Positions 33,191 to 42,706 of a stretch of 64,000 bases of DNA are shown piece after piece. The stretch spans positions 248,001 through 312,000 of the forward strand of contig NZ_CP086555.2 in assembly GCF_020882015.2 (NCBI RefSeq). The letters run 5' to 3'. The position numbers were made by a program, and so were the translations under genes. Origin of the DNA: Candidatus Borrelia undatumii. GTDB taxonomy: Bacteria > Spirochaetota > Spirochaetia > Borreliales > Borreliaceae. Within the stretch, counting starts at the first letter, position 1. Every line of letters begins with the position of its first letter. The notes below the pieces were generated by a model. It was not told the DNA's origin and ran no database searches. It worked only from the letters and a program-made list of their open reading frames with translations.

Positions 33191-35280
33191 TATTCTTCAA
33201 CCTCTACTGTCTTAAGCACATTAACCTTAACATTCTTGGGAACCTCCAACACAGAAATAACAACAATATCTGAAAGATCTCTACTCACTAAAACCCTTAT
33301 TACAGGTCGCGCAGACTCGCTTGATAGCACAACGGGATAATACCCTTGAGCTTGAATTTCATTTATAATTTTAAAAAGCGCATAAACAAATTTTGTCTTC
33401 AAATTAGGATCAAGAGAGCTTATAAGGTCATTATTAGATTCAAACCTTGACTCAATTATTTTTTGTTCAAATTCTGGATTTATTGTTATTACATTAAGCT
33501 CCAAATTGGAATCCAAATATCCACTAACTATTTGTCTTCCGATTGCTTGTCTACATTTTTCAATTAAGAAGAATATATCTTTGGTAATACTTGTAAAGTC
33601 TGCTATTGTTTCAAAAATTGTAACTAAATTACGGATTGAAACTTGTTCCTTTAAAAGACCCTGAAGTACCCTTTGAATCTCTCCAACTGAAAAATCCTTT
33701 AAAACTTCCTCAACAATTACTCCATAATCTTTCTTAAACACGTCAAGAATATTTTGCACATCTTGCCGTGTTAAGATTTCGAAAGCATGCCTCTTAACAA
33801 GTTCTGTCATATGAGTAGCAATAATAGAAGGCGGATCAACTACAGTATAGCCTAACTTCTCAGCAACCTCTCTTCCATTATCATTCACCCAAAGAGACGG
33901 AAGTCCGAACGAAGGATCCCTTGTAAGATCTCCCTCTATACCAGAATCATCGCCCACATTGATAACCAAAAATTTACCAAGCTTAATCTCCCCATGTCCA
34001 ACCTCTACTCCCCTGAGCTTAAATGAATACTCATTGGATTTAAGGCGCATATTATCAACTATTCTAATTCTAGGTACAACTATTCCGAATTCAAGTGCAA
34101 TCTCACGACGTATTTTTATAATACGATCAAGAAGTTCTGATGTTTTTGTATCATCCACTATTGGCACAAGATTATATCCGATCTCTAAAGATAAAGGATC
34201 TAGTGGAACAACAGGAGCAACTTCTCTTTCAGCATAACTTGACATCTCATCTTCTTCTTCCCTTTGCCTCTCATAAAACTCCTTGTTCTTAATTAAATTA
34301 GAAAGTGAATAAGCTAGTAACGCTATTACTAAACTTAACAGAATCAGTATTAATGTAGGAAACCCTGGTAAGAATGCCAAAAACAATAAAAATCCAGATA
34401 CAATCCAATAAATCCCTGAATAAGAGGTAAACTGCCGAACAACTTCTCCCCCAAAACTATCTTTAGCTATTGACCTTGTAACAATAAGTCCTGTCGCTGT
34501 TGAAATTAACAATGCTGGTAGTTGCGACACAAGTCCATCTCCAACGGTTAAAGATACATAATTGTTAATCGCATCGTCAAAAGGAAGACCCTGCAGAGTA
34601 ACACCTATTACAAGTCCCCCAACAATATTTATAAGAGTTATTAAAAAACCAACCTTTACATTCCCTGAAACAAATTTAGAAGCACCATCCATGGCTCCAT
34701 AAAAATTCACCTCCGCCTGTAAATCACTTTTCTGCCTTGTAGCTTCCTCTTCCGTTAAATTTCCAGAGCTGTACGCAGAATCAATAGCCATCTGTTTCCC
34801 AGGAAGAGCATCAAGTGCAAAACGAGCAGCCACCTCAGCAACCCTAGTAGCCCCCTTAGTGATAACAATAAATTGAACTGCAACTATAATAAGAAATATT
34901 ATAAACCCAACAACAAGACCCTGAGTCCCAGTACTTCCAATAACAAATGTCCCAAAAGCTCTTATCATTTGACCATTAAAGTCCAAACCCCTTGTCAAAA
35001 TTAATCTAGTAGAAGAAATATTTAAAACAAGACCAAAAATAGTCATAACAAGTAAAAGTGTCGGAAAAACTGAAAAATCAAGTGAACGCTTAGAATAAAG
35101 AACAATAAGAACAATTAAAAGACTTACCACCAAATTGACTGCAATCAAGGCATCCAAAACAAACGCAGGAAGTGGTAAAATAAAACCAGCAACAATAAGT
35201 ATTAAACCAATCGAGACCACTAGATCCGATTTATTAGCCAAGCCCAAATACCCTAATACAGTATCCCTTCTAGCATTCAA
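33190..35280 (-). CDS. flhA: flagellar export gate protein FlhA
   Basis: 696 residues: about eight TM helices in the first 330, then a large cytoplasmic domain that forms the nonameric export ring. The FHIPEP signature is RVAEVAARFALDALPGKQMA in the cytoplasmic loop. It couples proton flow to export and docks chaperone-substrate complexes. The start is TTG at 35280 with GAGG eight bases upstream; the SD lies in the end of flhB. Genes flhB, flhA and flhF are tightly packed. Corresponds to BB0271. Confidence 0.97.
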   Translation of the reverse strand: MNARRDTVLGYLGLANKSDLVVSIGLILIVAGFILPLPAFVLDALIAVNLVVSLLIVLIVLYSKRSLDFSVFPTLLLVMTIFGLVLNISSTRLILTRGLDFNGQMIRAFGTFVIGSTGTQGLVVGFIIFLIIVAVQFIVITKGATRVAEVAARFALDALPGKQMAIDSAYSSGNLTEEEATRQKSDLQAEVNFYGAMDGASKFVSGNVKVGFLITLINIVGGLVIGVTLQGLPFDDAINNYVSLTVGDGLVSQLPALLISTATGLIVTRSIAKDSFGGEVVRQFTSYSGIYWIVSGFLLFLAFLPGFPTLILILLSLVIALLAYSLSNLIKNKEFYERQREEEDEMSSYAEREVAPVVPLDPLSLEIGYNLVPIVDDTKTSELLDRIIKIRREIALEFGIVVPRIRIVDNMRLKSNEYSFKLRGVEVGHGEIKLGKFLVINVGDDSGIEGDLTRDPSFGLPSLWVNDNGREVAEKLGYTVVDPPSIIATHMTELVKRHAFEILTRQDVQNILDVFKKDYGVIVEEVLKDFSVGEIQRVLQGLLKEQVSIRNLVTIFETIADFTSITKDIFFLIEKCRQAIGRQIVSGYLDSNLELNVITINPEFEQKIIESRFESNNDLISSLDPNLKTKFVYALFKIINEIQAQGYYPVVLSSESARPVIRVLVSRDLSDIVVISVLEVPKNVKVNVLKTVEVEE

Positions 35281-35284
35281 TAAC

Positions 35285-36412
35285 TCAACCTCTACTTAAA
35301 TTTTTGGTAATAGAATACACCTTTACAAGTACTTTTGAAACAATCTCCCAATATTCTCTCGGAATCTCCTCATTAACTTTGACCTTAATATAAAGAGCTC
35401 TTGCAAGTGTCTTATTTTCCATTACTGGAACAGCATTATCCCTAGCAATTCTTTTAATTGTAAAAGCAACTTCATCCTGCCCCTTTGCAAGAACCTTTGG
35501 TACCGTCATAGTTTTACTATCCCATTTAATAGCGACAGCGAAATGCTCTGGATTGGTAATTACCACATCTGCCTGAGGAACCGTTACATTTAAATTAGAA
35601 TTTAAAATTTCCCTCATCCTTTCTCTCATTCTAGAACGGAGCAGAGGATCGCCTTCCATTTCCTTTTTCTCCTGTCTCACCTCTTCTTTAGTCATTTTCA
35701 AACTTTCAACATAACGAGTCCTTTGAAAAGCATAATCTAGCACACTAATAACCAGTAACACCATTATTGAAAAAAAACACATTCTATAAGCCAGACTTAA
35801 AACAACAGAAATCCCACCTTCAAGACTATACTCAGACATCCTTGAAACCTTGCCTATATTGCTTTTCAGAATGATGTAATATATCAGAAATATTATAACA
35901 ACTTTTAATAAACTTTTAAACAAATTAAAAAAAGCATCAAATGAAACAAATGAATTCTTGACCCATTTTGAGAAATTCGGTCTCACTCTATCCCATTTAG
36001 GTGTTATAGGCTTAAAAGTAATTAAAAACCCAACCTGGACAACATTAACAAAAAAGTTAACTACAAATGATATTAGAAGAAATACCATTGCATATCCAAA
36101 CATTGCTTTAAAATATGCAAAACCTAGTGAATAAATACTAATAGACATTACTTCTGGAAGCTTACTTGCTTGCCATTTAAAAACGCTTATTAGATCTTGA
36201 GCAGCATAGGATAACATGAAGAAGAATACTGTTAATAATACAAAAAGACTAATTACTGAGTTAATTTCATTTGACTTTAATACCTGTCCCTCTTCTCTTG
36301 CTTTCTGTTTTTTCTGATCAGTAGGTAATTCCGTTCTACCCTCATCTTCTGAAGCAAAAAAATTAAGAGGGATATACCAATTTTTATCCAATAGGCTCTC
36401 TTTAGCTTTCAT
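35285..36412 (-). CDS. flhB: flagellar export switch FlhB, NPEH variant
   Basis: 375 residues with four TM helices (about 50-215) and a cytoplasmic domain. FlhB proteins cleave themselves between N and P of NPTH, which switches export from rod/hook to filament substrates. Here the site reads N287-P288-E289-H290 (VVITNPEHFAVAIKWD), with Glu in the third position. The cleaving Asn-Pro pair and the His are kept. The N-terminus has an extra segment before the usual EDEGRTELPTDQKKQKAREE. The ATG overlaps the fliR stop (ATGA). Corresponds to BB0272. Confidence 0.95.
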   Translation of the reverse strand: MKAKESLLDKNWYIPLNFFASEDEGRTELPTDQKKQKAREEGQVLKSNEINSVISLFVLLTVFFFMLSYAAQDLISVFKWQASKLPEVMSISIYSLGFAYFKAMFGYAMVFLLISFVVNFFVNVVQVGFLITFKPITPKWDRVRPNFSKWVKNSFVSFDAFFNLFKSLLKVVIIFLIYYIILKSNIGKVSRMSEYSLEGGISVVLSLAYRMCFFSIMVLLVISVLDYAFQRTRYVESLKMTKEEVRQEKKEMEGDPLLRSRMRERMREILNSNLNVTVPQADVVITNPEHFAVAIKWDSKTMTVPKVLAKGQDEVAFTIKRIARDNAVPVMENKTLARALYIKVKVNEEIPREYWEIVSKVLVKVYSITKNLSRG

Positions 36413-37197
36413 TTCAAAATCCCAGAAAACAGATTTAAAGCATTCTGCATAGATTCTAAAGCAAGCTCAATGACTCTCTTAACAGATATTGTCAAACTTG
36501 GAAAACTAACATACAAAATAAGAAGACCTAGGCACAAAGAAACTGAAAAGCTGAGCATTAATAAATTCATTTGAGGAGAAGTTTTTGAGAGTATCCCCAA
36601 AATCAAATAAAATAGCAAAAGCACTCCTAGTATCGGCAAAGAAATTACTAAAGCTTTTTCAAAAAGAATGGCAAAAGAATAAAAAATTAATTTAATAAAC
36701 TCATAATTGCTTACATTAACCAAATTTTCGATTCTAACGTTTAAGATAGAATCATGAACTCCAATAAAAAAGAAACGCAGCAAAATATCATTAGACAAAA
36801 ATAAAAGTAAAAAAAAATATGTAAATATCTGAGATATCACCAAGCTATCTTCTTCTGCAAATACATCAAAAATATTTGCATAAGCAAGTCCCATCTGATT
36901 TGAGAAAAAAAACCCCATTAAGTGAAAAACATTAAAAATTATACTTACAAAAAAAGCCTGAATAAGTCCCAGAACCGCTTCTCCTAGTAATATCAGCACA
37001 AATGAAAACAGATTATCTAAAGGATAGGCAATATTTATCTTATCCAGAAGGACAATAGAAAGAATTAAAGAAAAGAAAAAATTCAAATAACCTACCTTCA
37101 CTGTTGAGAAGAGAGGGGAAAATCTTAAAAAAAGAAAAACCCTAACAAATACAGGTAAAACAACAAAAGACTTCAAGACTAAAAAATTTATATCCAT
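36409..37197 (-). CDS. fliR: flagellar export gate protein FliR
   Basis: 262 residues, almost wholly hydrophobic, with about six segments, the FliR/SctT plan. FliR forms the export gate with five FliP and four FliQ subunits, all encoded in order here. Segment VFLRFSPLFSTVKVGYLNFF near the N-terminus matches the conserved R-xxP region of the family. The gene starts 15 bases after fliQ and its stop overlaps the flhB start. Corresponds to BB0273. Confidence 0.93.
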   Translation of the reverse strand: MDINFLVLKSFVVLPVFVRVFLFLRFSPLFSTVKVGYLNFFFSLILSIVLLDKINIAYPLDNLFSFVLILLGEAVLGLIQAFFVSIIFNVFHLMGFFFSNQMGLAYANIFDVFAEEDSLVISQIFTYFFLLLFLSNDILLRFFFIGVHDSILNVRIENLVNVSNYEFIKLIFYSFAILFEKALVISLPILGVLLLFYLILGILSKTSPQMNLLMLSFSVSLCLGLLILYVSFPSLTISVKRVIELALESMQNALNLFSGILK

Positions 37198-37212
37198 ATT
37201 CTAAATTCACAA

Positions 37213-37476
37213 TCATATATTTTGTATCTGATTAAATACCACAAAAGTAAACTGCATAAGTTTTTTTAAAATCCAGGGGCCAAAAATAACAAGAGTTAAC
37301 AGTATCATGATAATTTTAGGTATAAAGCTCAGAGTTTGGTCTTGAATCGATGTGACCGCTTGAAAAATTGAAACTAAAAACCCAACCACAAGAGCCGTAA
37401 TCAACATCGGAGCTGATAAAATAATAATATTCTCAATAGAAATCCTGATTAGATAAATAATTTGACCAGTTGTCAT
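37213..37476 (-). CDS. fliQ: flagellar export gate protein FliQ
   Basis: 87 residues, two TM helices (about 14-38 and 53-78), with the family pattern ALVVGFLVSIFQAVTSIQDQ TLSFIPK spanning the loop between them (the conserved QEQTL-xxxPK element appears as QDQTLSFIPK). It packs outside the FliP-FliR core in the MS ring. Seven bases separate it from fliP. Corresponds to BB0274. Confidence 0.95.
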   Translation of the reverse strand: MTTGQIIYLIRISIENIIILSAPMLITALVVGFLVSIFQAVTSIQDQTLSFIPKIIMILLTLVIFGPWILKKLMQFTFVVFNQIQNI

Positions 37477-37483
37477 TTAACTC

Positions 37484-38248
37484 TCACACAAAGCTTTTAA
37501 TAAGCCCCCCTGTAATTAAAGTCCACCCATCTACCATTACAAAAAGAATAAGTTTAAACGGCAAAGAAATCATCACAGGTGGCAACATTATCATCCCCAT
37601 TGCCATTAAGACCGAAGCCACAATAATATCTATTACTATGAATGGCAAAAATATCAAAATCCCCATTTTAAAAGCAACTTTCAGCTCATGCAAAACAAAA
37701 GATGCAATCAAAACATGAGTTGGAACCTCACTAAAATTTTTGGGCTTTGCATAATTGCTCATACTCATAAATAATCTAATTTCTTCATGCCTACCATTAG
37801 ACATCTGCTTGTACATAAAACTCCTAAGTGGAACAATTCCCTTATCATAAAACTCACTGAAAGTTATTTTGGAATCTTTAAGAGGTACATACGCCTCCTT
37901 GTATATTATGTTAAAAGTTGGCCACATTGTAGAAAGAGTTAAAAACAAGGCCAGCCCCATTATTACTTGATTTGGAGGAGATTGTTGAAGCGACAATGCT
38001 CTTCTGATAAAATCTAGTACTATTGCTATTCTTAAAAAAGAAGTCATTAAGACCAAAAAAGCTGGAGAAAGGGTTATTATGGCCAATATCAACAAGAGCT
38101 GCAAAGGAAAAACTATCCCCCCGCCCGTGGAATTTTCAAAATCAACAAATGGGAAATTTAAACCGGTAGTAGGTTGTAAAGACTTAGTCTGCGCAAACGA
38201 AAAACTTGCAATTCCAAAAAACAACAAAAGAATTATTTTATTTCTCAA
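37484..38248 (-). CDS. fliP: flagellar export gate protein FliP
   Basis: 254 residues from a TTG at 38248 with GAGG six bases upstream. A TTG at 38254 also opens the frame but touches the SD, so it is less likely. A cleavable signal (about 1-19, IILLLFFGIASFSFAQ) precedes four TM helices. Family motifs include LMTSFLRIAIVLDFIRRALS and the segment LPFIVIDIIVASVLMAMGMI. FliP builds the pentameric core of the export gate, with FliO as its assembly helper. Corresponds to BB0275. Confidence 0.95.
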   Translation of the reverse strand: MRNKIILLLFFGIASFSFAQTKSLQPTTGLNFPFVDFENSTGGGIVFPLQLLLILAIITLSPAFLVLMTSFLRIAIVLDFIRRALSLQQSPPNQVIMGLALFLTLSTMWPTFNIIYKEAYVPLKDSKITFSEFYDKGIVPLRSFMYKQMSNGRHEEIRLFMSMSNYAKPKNFSEVPTHVLIASFVLHELKVAFKMGILIFLPFIVIDIIVASVLMAMGMIMLPPVMISLPFKLILFVMVDGWTLITGGLIKSFV

Positions 38249-38257
38249 AAACAACCT

Positions 38258-38887
38258 CTAAAACTTTTTCAGTCTGTCTTGTTTGCTCTTTAAAGAAATC
38301 TCAATATCTTTTTCTAACTCCGCATACCCGACCCTATCAAGCAACTCTTCATCATCCTTTCTACCCCTGTGCAAAACTTTATTAAATATTGTTCTAAAAG
38401 AATTTTTATTACTAATAATTTCGTCCTTTCCAAGCTCAAATTCCAAATTGGCCATCTCTTCTCCTTGTCTTATCTCCCGCAACAAAACGGAAGCATTGCT
38501 AGATACCAGCAATACATAAACAGTCCCCAATACACTAATAATTCTTATAGAACTCTTGGCATCTATTTCATAAAAAGCAAGTTCTCTTATAGAATCTGAC
38601 TTTCTATAATCTCTCGTTCTTTTATGGCCAAAAATCACTTTCTTAAATAAAAAAGCACAAAAAACAAAAAAAGACAAAAACAACAATACCTTAATTAAAT
38701 CTGCAATGTCAAAAAGAGGCATACCCTGTATATCACCACTATCCAATTTAGTCTCGTCATCTCCAAATATAGGCAAGTCAGCCTCGTTTTCCAATCCAGA
38801 GGAAGCAGTATCCAAGCCGACGCCCCCCTCCTGAGCAAACAAACTTTTAGAAAATAAAAGAAATATTAAAAGTGCAAACTTAATCAT
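38258..38887 (-). CDS. fliO: FliO/FliZ-type flagellar assembly protein
   Basis: 209 residues. A signal peptide (about 1-18, [19 protein letters not shown]) leads to an acidic periplasmic stretch, one TM helix (about 62-84, [20 protein letters not shown]) and a basic cytoplasmic domain with [20 protein letters not shown]. This is the FliO plan: a bitopic helper for FliP stability, with an added signal peptide and periplasmic part. The call rests on gene order between fliN and fliP and on topology. Borrelia papers use the name fliZ for it. The ATG lies 8 bases inside the end of fliN. Corresponds to BB0276. Confidence 0.85.
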   Translation of the reverse strand: MIKFALLIFLLFSKSLFAQEGGVGLDTASSGLENEADLPIFGDDETKLDSGDIQGMPLFDIADLIKVLLFLSFFVFCAFLFKKVIFGHKRTRDYRKSDSIRELAFYEIDAKSSIRIISVLGTVYVLLVSSNASVLLREIRQGEEMANLEFELGKDEIISNKNSFRTIFNKVLHRGRKDDEELLDRVGYAELEKDIEISLKSKQDRLKKF

Positions 38888-39224
38888 TTTTAATTTTAAT
38901 TATTTCGGTAATTCTAACTCCAAAATTCTCATCAATTACAACTACCTCCCCTTTGGCTATCACCTTCCCATTTACCAAAATATCTACAGGCTCTCCCGCA
39001 AGCTTATCAAGCGTAATAATAGTACCCTCAGACATTCCAAGTATGTCCTTAATCTTACGCTCAGTCCTACCAAGCTCAACAGTAACCTGCATGGACACAT
39101 CCATCAAAAGTCCAAAATTACTAGGATCAACTCCCTCTGGCAAAGTGTCAATCAAGTCAGGAAGCTTAACCCCCTTTATCTCAGGCTTCTCCTCTCCCTT
39201 AAAATCATTCTCATCTACACCCAT
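38880..39224 (-). CDS. fliN: flagellar switch protein FliN
   Basis: 114 residues. The SpoA domain fills the C-terminal 80 residues: [40 protein letters not shown] and [17 protein letters not shown]. FliN forms the lower C ring with FliM and helps dock the FliH-FliI complex. AAGAGG stands seven bases before ATG. The gene is followed by fliO with an 8-base overlap and preceded by fliM. Corresponds to BB0277. Confidence 0.96.
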   Translation of the reverse strand: MGVDENDFKGEEKPEIKGVKLPDLIDTLPEGVDPSNFGLLMDVSMQVTVELGRTERKIKDILGMSEGTIITLDKLAGEPVDILVNGKVIAKGEVVVIDENFGVRITEIIKIKND

Positions 39225-39265
39225 AAATTACCTCTTCACTCAGCTTAATAATACTATTGTTTAAA

Positions 39266-40324
39266 TCACTCAATGTCTTCTGTGAGTTCTTTCAACAAAT
39301 CAAAATCTTTTACATCACCCATCTTCTCTGTAATCTGAACAGAGATCTTATTCCCCACAAGGCCCATTCTACATTTAAACTTTTGTTTGGTTCCTACCTT
39401 TAAACTCAAATCTTTATTTATTAAAGAATTTTCAAGACTAATAACATCTCCCCTTTCCAAAGATAATATTTCCCTTACCTTCAGCCTAACCTCTCCCATC
39501 TCTGCTATTAAAGGCATGCCTGTATTCTCAAGCTTTTTTCTTAATGCATCAAGATTTTCACTAGTAGTACCCACACCAATTAAAGAGTGCCAATATCTTG
39601 TTGAAAGTTTAGAAACAATAGGCTCTATTGTAATGTAGGGCAAGCAAAAGTTCATAAGCCCCTCAACCTTACCTATTTTAACCTCAAGAGTTACTAAAAT
39701 AATCATTTCCGTTGGAGGGACTATTTGAGCAAATTGAGGGTTAACTTCTATATGACCAAAGCGGGGTCTGAGGTCAACCACCTGAGACCAAGCCTCTCTC
39801 ATATTAGCGAGTATACGAATAATAACACTTTCCATCACAGACTGCTCTATTTCCGTCAAATCCCTACTCTTATCCTTAATAGTATCCCCATCTCCACCAA
39901 AAAGCCTATCAACTATTGCAAAAGCAATGGTCGGGTCAACTTCAAATATAGCAGAGCCCTTTAAAGGATCCATATTGATTATTGCTAAAGTAGTAGGATT
40001 TGGAATAGATCTAATAAACTCTTCATAAGTCAACTGATCAACAGAAGCCACATGCACGTGAACCATTTTTCTTAAAAGAGCTGACAAAGAAGTCGTAGTA
40101 TACCTTGCAAATGCCTCATGAAAACTCGAAACCGTTCTAACCTGCTCCTTTGAAAATTTGTCCGGCCTCTTAAAATCATAAATCTTAACCTTCTGTTTCT
40201 TGCCCATAGGGCTAGATACAACATTAGAAAGCGCGTCGTCTGCCGACAGGCTATCAGACGAATTAATAGATTCTAGTAGACTGTCTATATCATCTTGAGA
40301 CAACGCCCCTGGATTACTCGCCAT
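39266..40324 (-). CDS. fliM: flagellar switch protein FliM
   Basis: 352 residues. The N-terminal LSQDDIDSLLESI is the CheY-P-binding helix. The middle CheC-like domain includes FERPDKFS-type sequence YDFKRPDKFSKEQVRTVSSF and LDMDPLKG-like IINMDPLKGSAIFEVDP. The C-terminal SpoA domain has RLKVREILSLERGDVISLEN. FliM links chemotaxis signalling to rotation reversal in the C ring. It lies 17 bases after fliL. Corresponds to BB0278. Confidence 0.97.
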   Translation of the reverse strand: MASNPGALSQDDIDSLLESINSSDSLSADDALSNVVSSPMGKKQKVKIYDFKRPDKFSKEQVRTVSSFHEAFARYTTTSLSALLRKMVHVHVASVDQLTYEEFIRSIPNPTTLAIINMDPLKGSAIFEVDPTIAFAIVDRLFGGDGDTIKDKSRDLTEIEQSVMESVIIRILANMREAWSQVVDLRPRFGHIEVNPQFAQIVPPTEMIILVTLEVKIGKVEGLMNFCLPYITIEPIVSKLSTRYWHSLIGVGTTSENLDALRKKLENTGMPLIAEMGEVRLKVREILSLERGDVISLENSLINKDLSLKVGTKQKFKCRMGLVGNKISVQITEKMGDVKDFDLLKELTEDIE

Positions 40325-40341
40325 TTAAATCCCTCTTAAAA

Positions 40342-40872
40342 TTACATGTCAAATATATCGATTTGTGTTAGTGCGATTTCCTTTATTTCACCATTTCTCA
40401 GAACACTATTAATCCTAGCCTTAATTTCAGCTTTAATCTGACTTTCGTTCTTTATCTCCTGTGCTGTTCTCTGGCTAAAATACTCTCTAATAATATCCTT
40501 TAACCTTACCTTCTGTCTTCCAAGTTCATTTAGAATATTTATATTATTCTCGGCATAACCCAAGGCAAGCTTTATCACAAAAGTCTTAGGAGGAGTATCC
40601 AGAGTAGTTCCCCTAATCTCATCTATGCTTTCATACCATATAAGCATAGGAGGTTTCCCTAAATACTCATTAGAGAAAACTGGAAAATCATTAGGCGCTC
40701 CGCTCTGACTTACTACCATTTTAGACACAAAATAAGAAACCATAATCATAACAACAACAGTAAACAACCCTATAGCTATTATCTGTAAAATTTTTATTAC
40801 AATGCCCGATACCAAAGCACCTTTTCCCCCATCACCCCCAACATCCATACTATCATCTTCCTTCTCAGGCAT
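40342..40872 (-). CDS. fliL: flagellar stator-associated protein FliL
   Basis: 176 residues: a short acidic cytoplasmic tail (PEKEDDSMDVGGDG), one TM helix (about 25-50, IVIKILQIIAIGLFTVVVMI) and a periplasmic SPFH/stomatin-like domain with FVIKLALGYAENN and VRLKDIIREYFSQRTAQEI. FliL rings surround stators and help recruit and stabilise MotAB under load. Position right after motB fits. SD AGGAGG is placed normally. Corresponds to BB0279. Confidence 0.94.
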   Translation of the reverse strand: MPEKEDDSMDVGGDGGKGALVSGIVIKILQIIAIGLFTVVVMIMVSYFVSKMVVSQSGAPNDFPVFSNEYLGKPPMLIWYESIDEIRGTTLDTPPKTFVIKLALGYAENNINILNELGRQKVRLKDIIREYFSQRTAQEIKNESQIKAEIKARINSVLRNGEIKEIALTQIDIFDM

Positions 40873-40909
40873 ATTTCCTCCTATAAAATTTTTCCCTTAT
40901 CCTAATCTA

Positions 40910-41692
40910 TCATTGATTAATACCCTTAGTAGAACTTAAAGAAGAATCGCTTGTAATCAATATATCTATTCTCCTATTGTATGCCCTACCCTCAGGTGTA
41001 TCATCCGCAGCAATTGGCCTGCTCCCAGCCAACCCAGACACCTCGAACTTACTCTCAATGTCTTTCGTCCTAGACTGATCAGTGTAATTTAAAATCTGTT
41101 CTAGCATATTCACTGCTCTCGCTGCCGAGAGCTCCCAATTACTTTTCCAAATCCCATTTATGCCAGTATCGACACTGTCCGTATGCCCCTCTATTTTAAA
41201 ATTATATCCATGCCCATCCAGATACCCAATGAAAGATGCTATCTTTTGTATAGTTTCTCTATTTTCATCAAGCTTAACCACAGCACTAGCTGTATCAAAA
41301 AAAGAATCTGCCAAAAGGGATACAACAACCCCTCGCTCAAGTCGCCTAACAATAACACTCTTGGACTGAATTTTTTCAATAAACTCAATCATAGACTTAT
41401 TTCTAGCTGTCTGAGAAGCTTGCTTATTCTTCGCAGTAGAAGGCAAAGACATAAAACTGTTACTCAAATAAGAGAGCCTATCAATATCTAAAGTCTTCCC
41501 TCCTTTAAAAAATCCGGAACCCGTAAATGAAGCCGACATTATCCTTACTATATTCTCCTTAAAAACAACATCACTTAATGAAAACATAGTAACAAAAAAA
41601 ACAAGAAGCAAAGTAACCATATCCCCGTACGTCAACATGTATTCAGGGGCGCCTTCTTCACATTTTGAACGCTTCCTAGCCCGCAATGCCAT
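40910..41692 (-). CDS. motB: stator protein MotB
   Basis: 260 residues. The single TM helix begins at about residue 20 and holds the proton-binding D24 (EYMLTYGDMVTLLLVFF). The plug and linker region follows, then the OmpA-like peptidoglycan-binding domain with FKIEGHTDSVDTG and SNWELSAARAVNML. MotB anchors the stator to the wall and, with MotA, passes protons that drive rotation. Its ATG overlaps the motA stop by one base. Corresponds to BB0280. Confidence 0.97.
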   Translation of the reverse strand: MALRARKRSKCEEGAPEYMLTYGDMVTLLLVFFVTMFSLSDVVFKENIVRIMSASFTGSGFFKGGKTLDIDRLSYLSNSFMSLPSTAKNKQASQTARNKSMIEFIEKIQSKSVIVRRLERGVVVSLLADSFFDTASAVVKLDENRETIQKIASFIGYLDGHGYNFKIEGHTDSVDTGINGIWKSNWELSAARAVNMLEQILNYTDQSRTKDIESKFEVSGLAGSRPIAADDTPEGRAYNRRIDILITSDSSLSSTKGINQ

Positions 41693-42474
41693 TATTCACC
41701 TCCAAGAACACTCCCAACTTGATTCCTATCCTTAGGTGTTAAGAATGTCACCAACTTCTGCTCCAAAATCCTGGGATTGTCTCCTGCCTGAATTGATAAA
41801 ATACCCTCGACTATCATAGTCTTAACCGCTACCTCCTCAGAATCTATAGACTCTAATTTAATCTGAACAGGAATAAACATTAAATTAGCCATTATCGTAC
41901 CATAAAGAGTCGTAATAAGAGCAACGGCCATAGAAGAACCGAGTGCTGATTTATCTTCCAAATTCCCAAGAAGAGCTATAAGCCCAATAAGCGTACCCGT
42001 CATTCCAAACGCAGGGGCAAGCTTTGCCCAAGTTCCAAAAAGATTAGAACCCATCTTGTGCCTCTCCTGCATCTGATCTAGCTCAAGATAAAGCATAGTC
42101 CTAATTATCTCAGGATCAGCACCATCAACAACAAGTCTCATTCCAGACTTAAAAAATGGATCACTGATTTGTTCAAGCTCATCGTCAAGAGACAAAAGCC
42201 CTTCTTTCCTAGCCTTTTCTGAAAGCTCCACCAAAGTCTTTATATTGGAAGCCTTAGCAAAAGAACTCTTTTTAAAGAAAAAGCCTAAATAAGTAGGTAT
42301 TTTCCTGACAGCGATAACTTCTGCAGATGCCATAAGCGCAGAAAAAGAACCAACAACTGTAATAAAAACTGAACTTAAATCCCAAAAAACCCCCAATCCC
42401 GTCGGAGTAAACGCCATAGAAATTAAAATAGCTCCAAATCCAATTCCCCAACCAAGTATACTAGCCAAATTCAT
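41692..42474 (-). CDS. motA: stator protein MotA
   Basis: 260 residues with four TM helices (two near the N-terminus, two at about 145-200). The cytoplasmic loop has GADPEIIRTMLYLELDQMQE, the region that contacts FliG. The third TM begins GTWAKLAPAFGMTGTLIGLI with the conserved proline. It forms the pentameric proton-driven stator around MotB. The ATG overlaps the flbD stop (ATGA) and the stop overlaps motB. Corresponds to BB0281. Confidence 0.97.
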   Translation of the reverse strand: MNLASILGWGIGFGAILISMAFTPTGLGVFWDLSSVFITVVGSFSALMASAEVIAVRKIPTYLGFFFKKSSFAKASNIKTLVELSEKARKEGLLSLDDELEQISDPFFKSGMRLVVDGADPEIIRTMLYLELDQMQERHKMGSNLFGTWAKLAPAFGMTGTLIGLIALLGNLEDKSALGSSMAVALITTLYGTIMANLMFIPVQIKLESIDSEEVAVKTMIVEGILSIQAGDNPRILEQKLVTFLTPKDRNQVGSVLGGE

Positions 42475-42695
42475 AACCCAACTCCCTCATCTCCTCCTTG
42501 CGTAACCTTACCCAAAAAAACAACCTCTCTTCTATAAGTCTTAATTCTATCAACCACCTCTTCTACATCTTCCTTTACAACCAATTTCTTGCCATTCATC
42601 AACAGAATCGTAGTATCGGGATTGGATTCAATACTCTCAATATGATAAGGATTTAAGTAATATCCCTCCCCATTTAATTTAGTCACATAAATCAT
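42471..42695 (-). CDS. flbD: FlbD-family small flagellar protein
   Basis: 74 residues from ATG at 42695. The open frame begins at a GTG (42707), but the family starts at MIYVTKLNG, so the ATG is chosen; the upstream SD is weak. Typical FlbD pattern: LNPYHIESIESNPDTTILLM followed by NGKKLVVKEDVEEV. FlbD is a conserved small protein encoded between flgE and motA in spirochaetes and Firmicutes; its exact role is not established. Not to be confused with the Caulobacter transcription factor of the same name. Corresponds to BB0282. Confidence 0.92.
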   Translation of the reverse strand: MIYVTKLNGEGYYLNPYHIESIESNPDTTILLMNGKKLVVKEDVEEVVDRIKTYRREVVFLGKVTQGGDEGVGL

Positions 42696-42706
42696 AAACC
42701 AAACCA

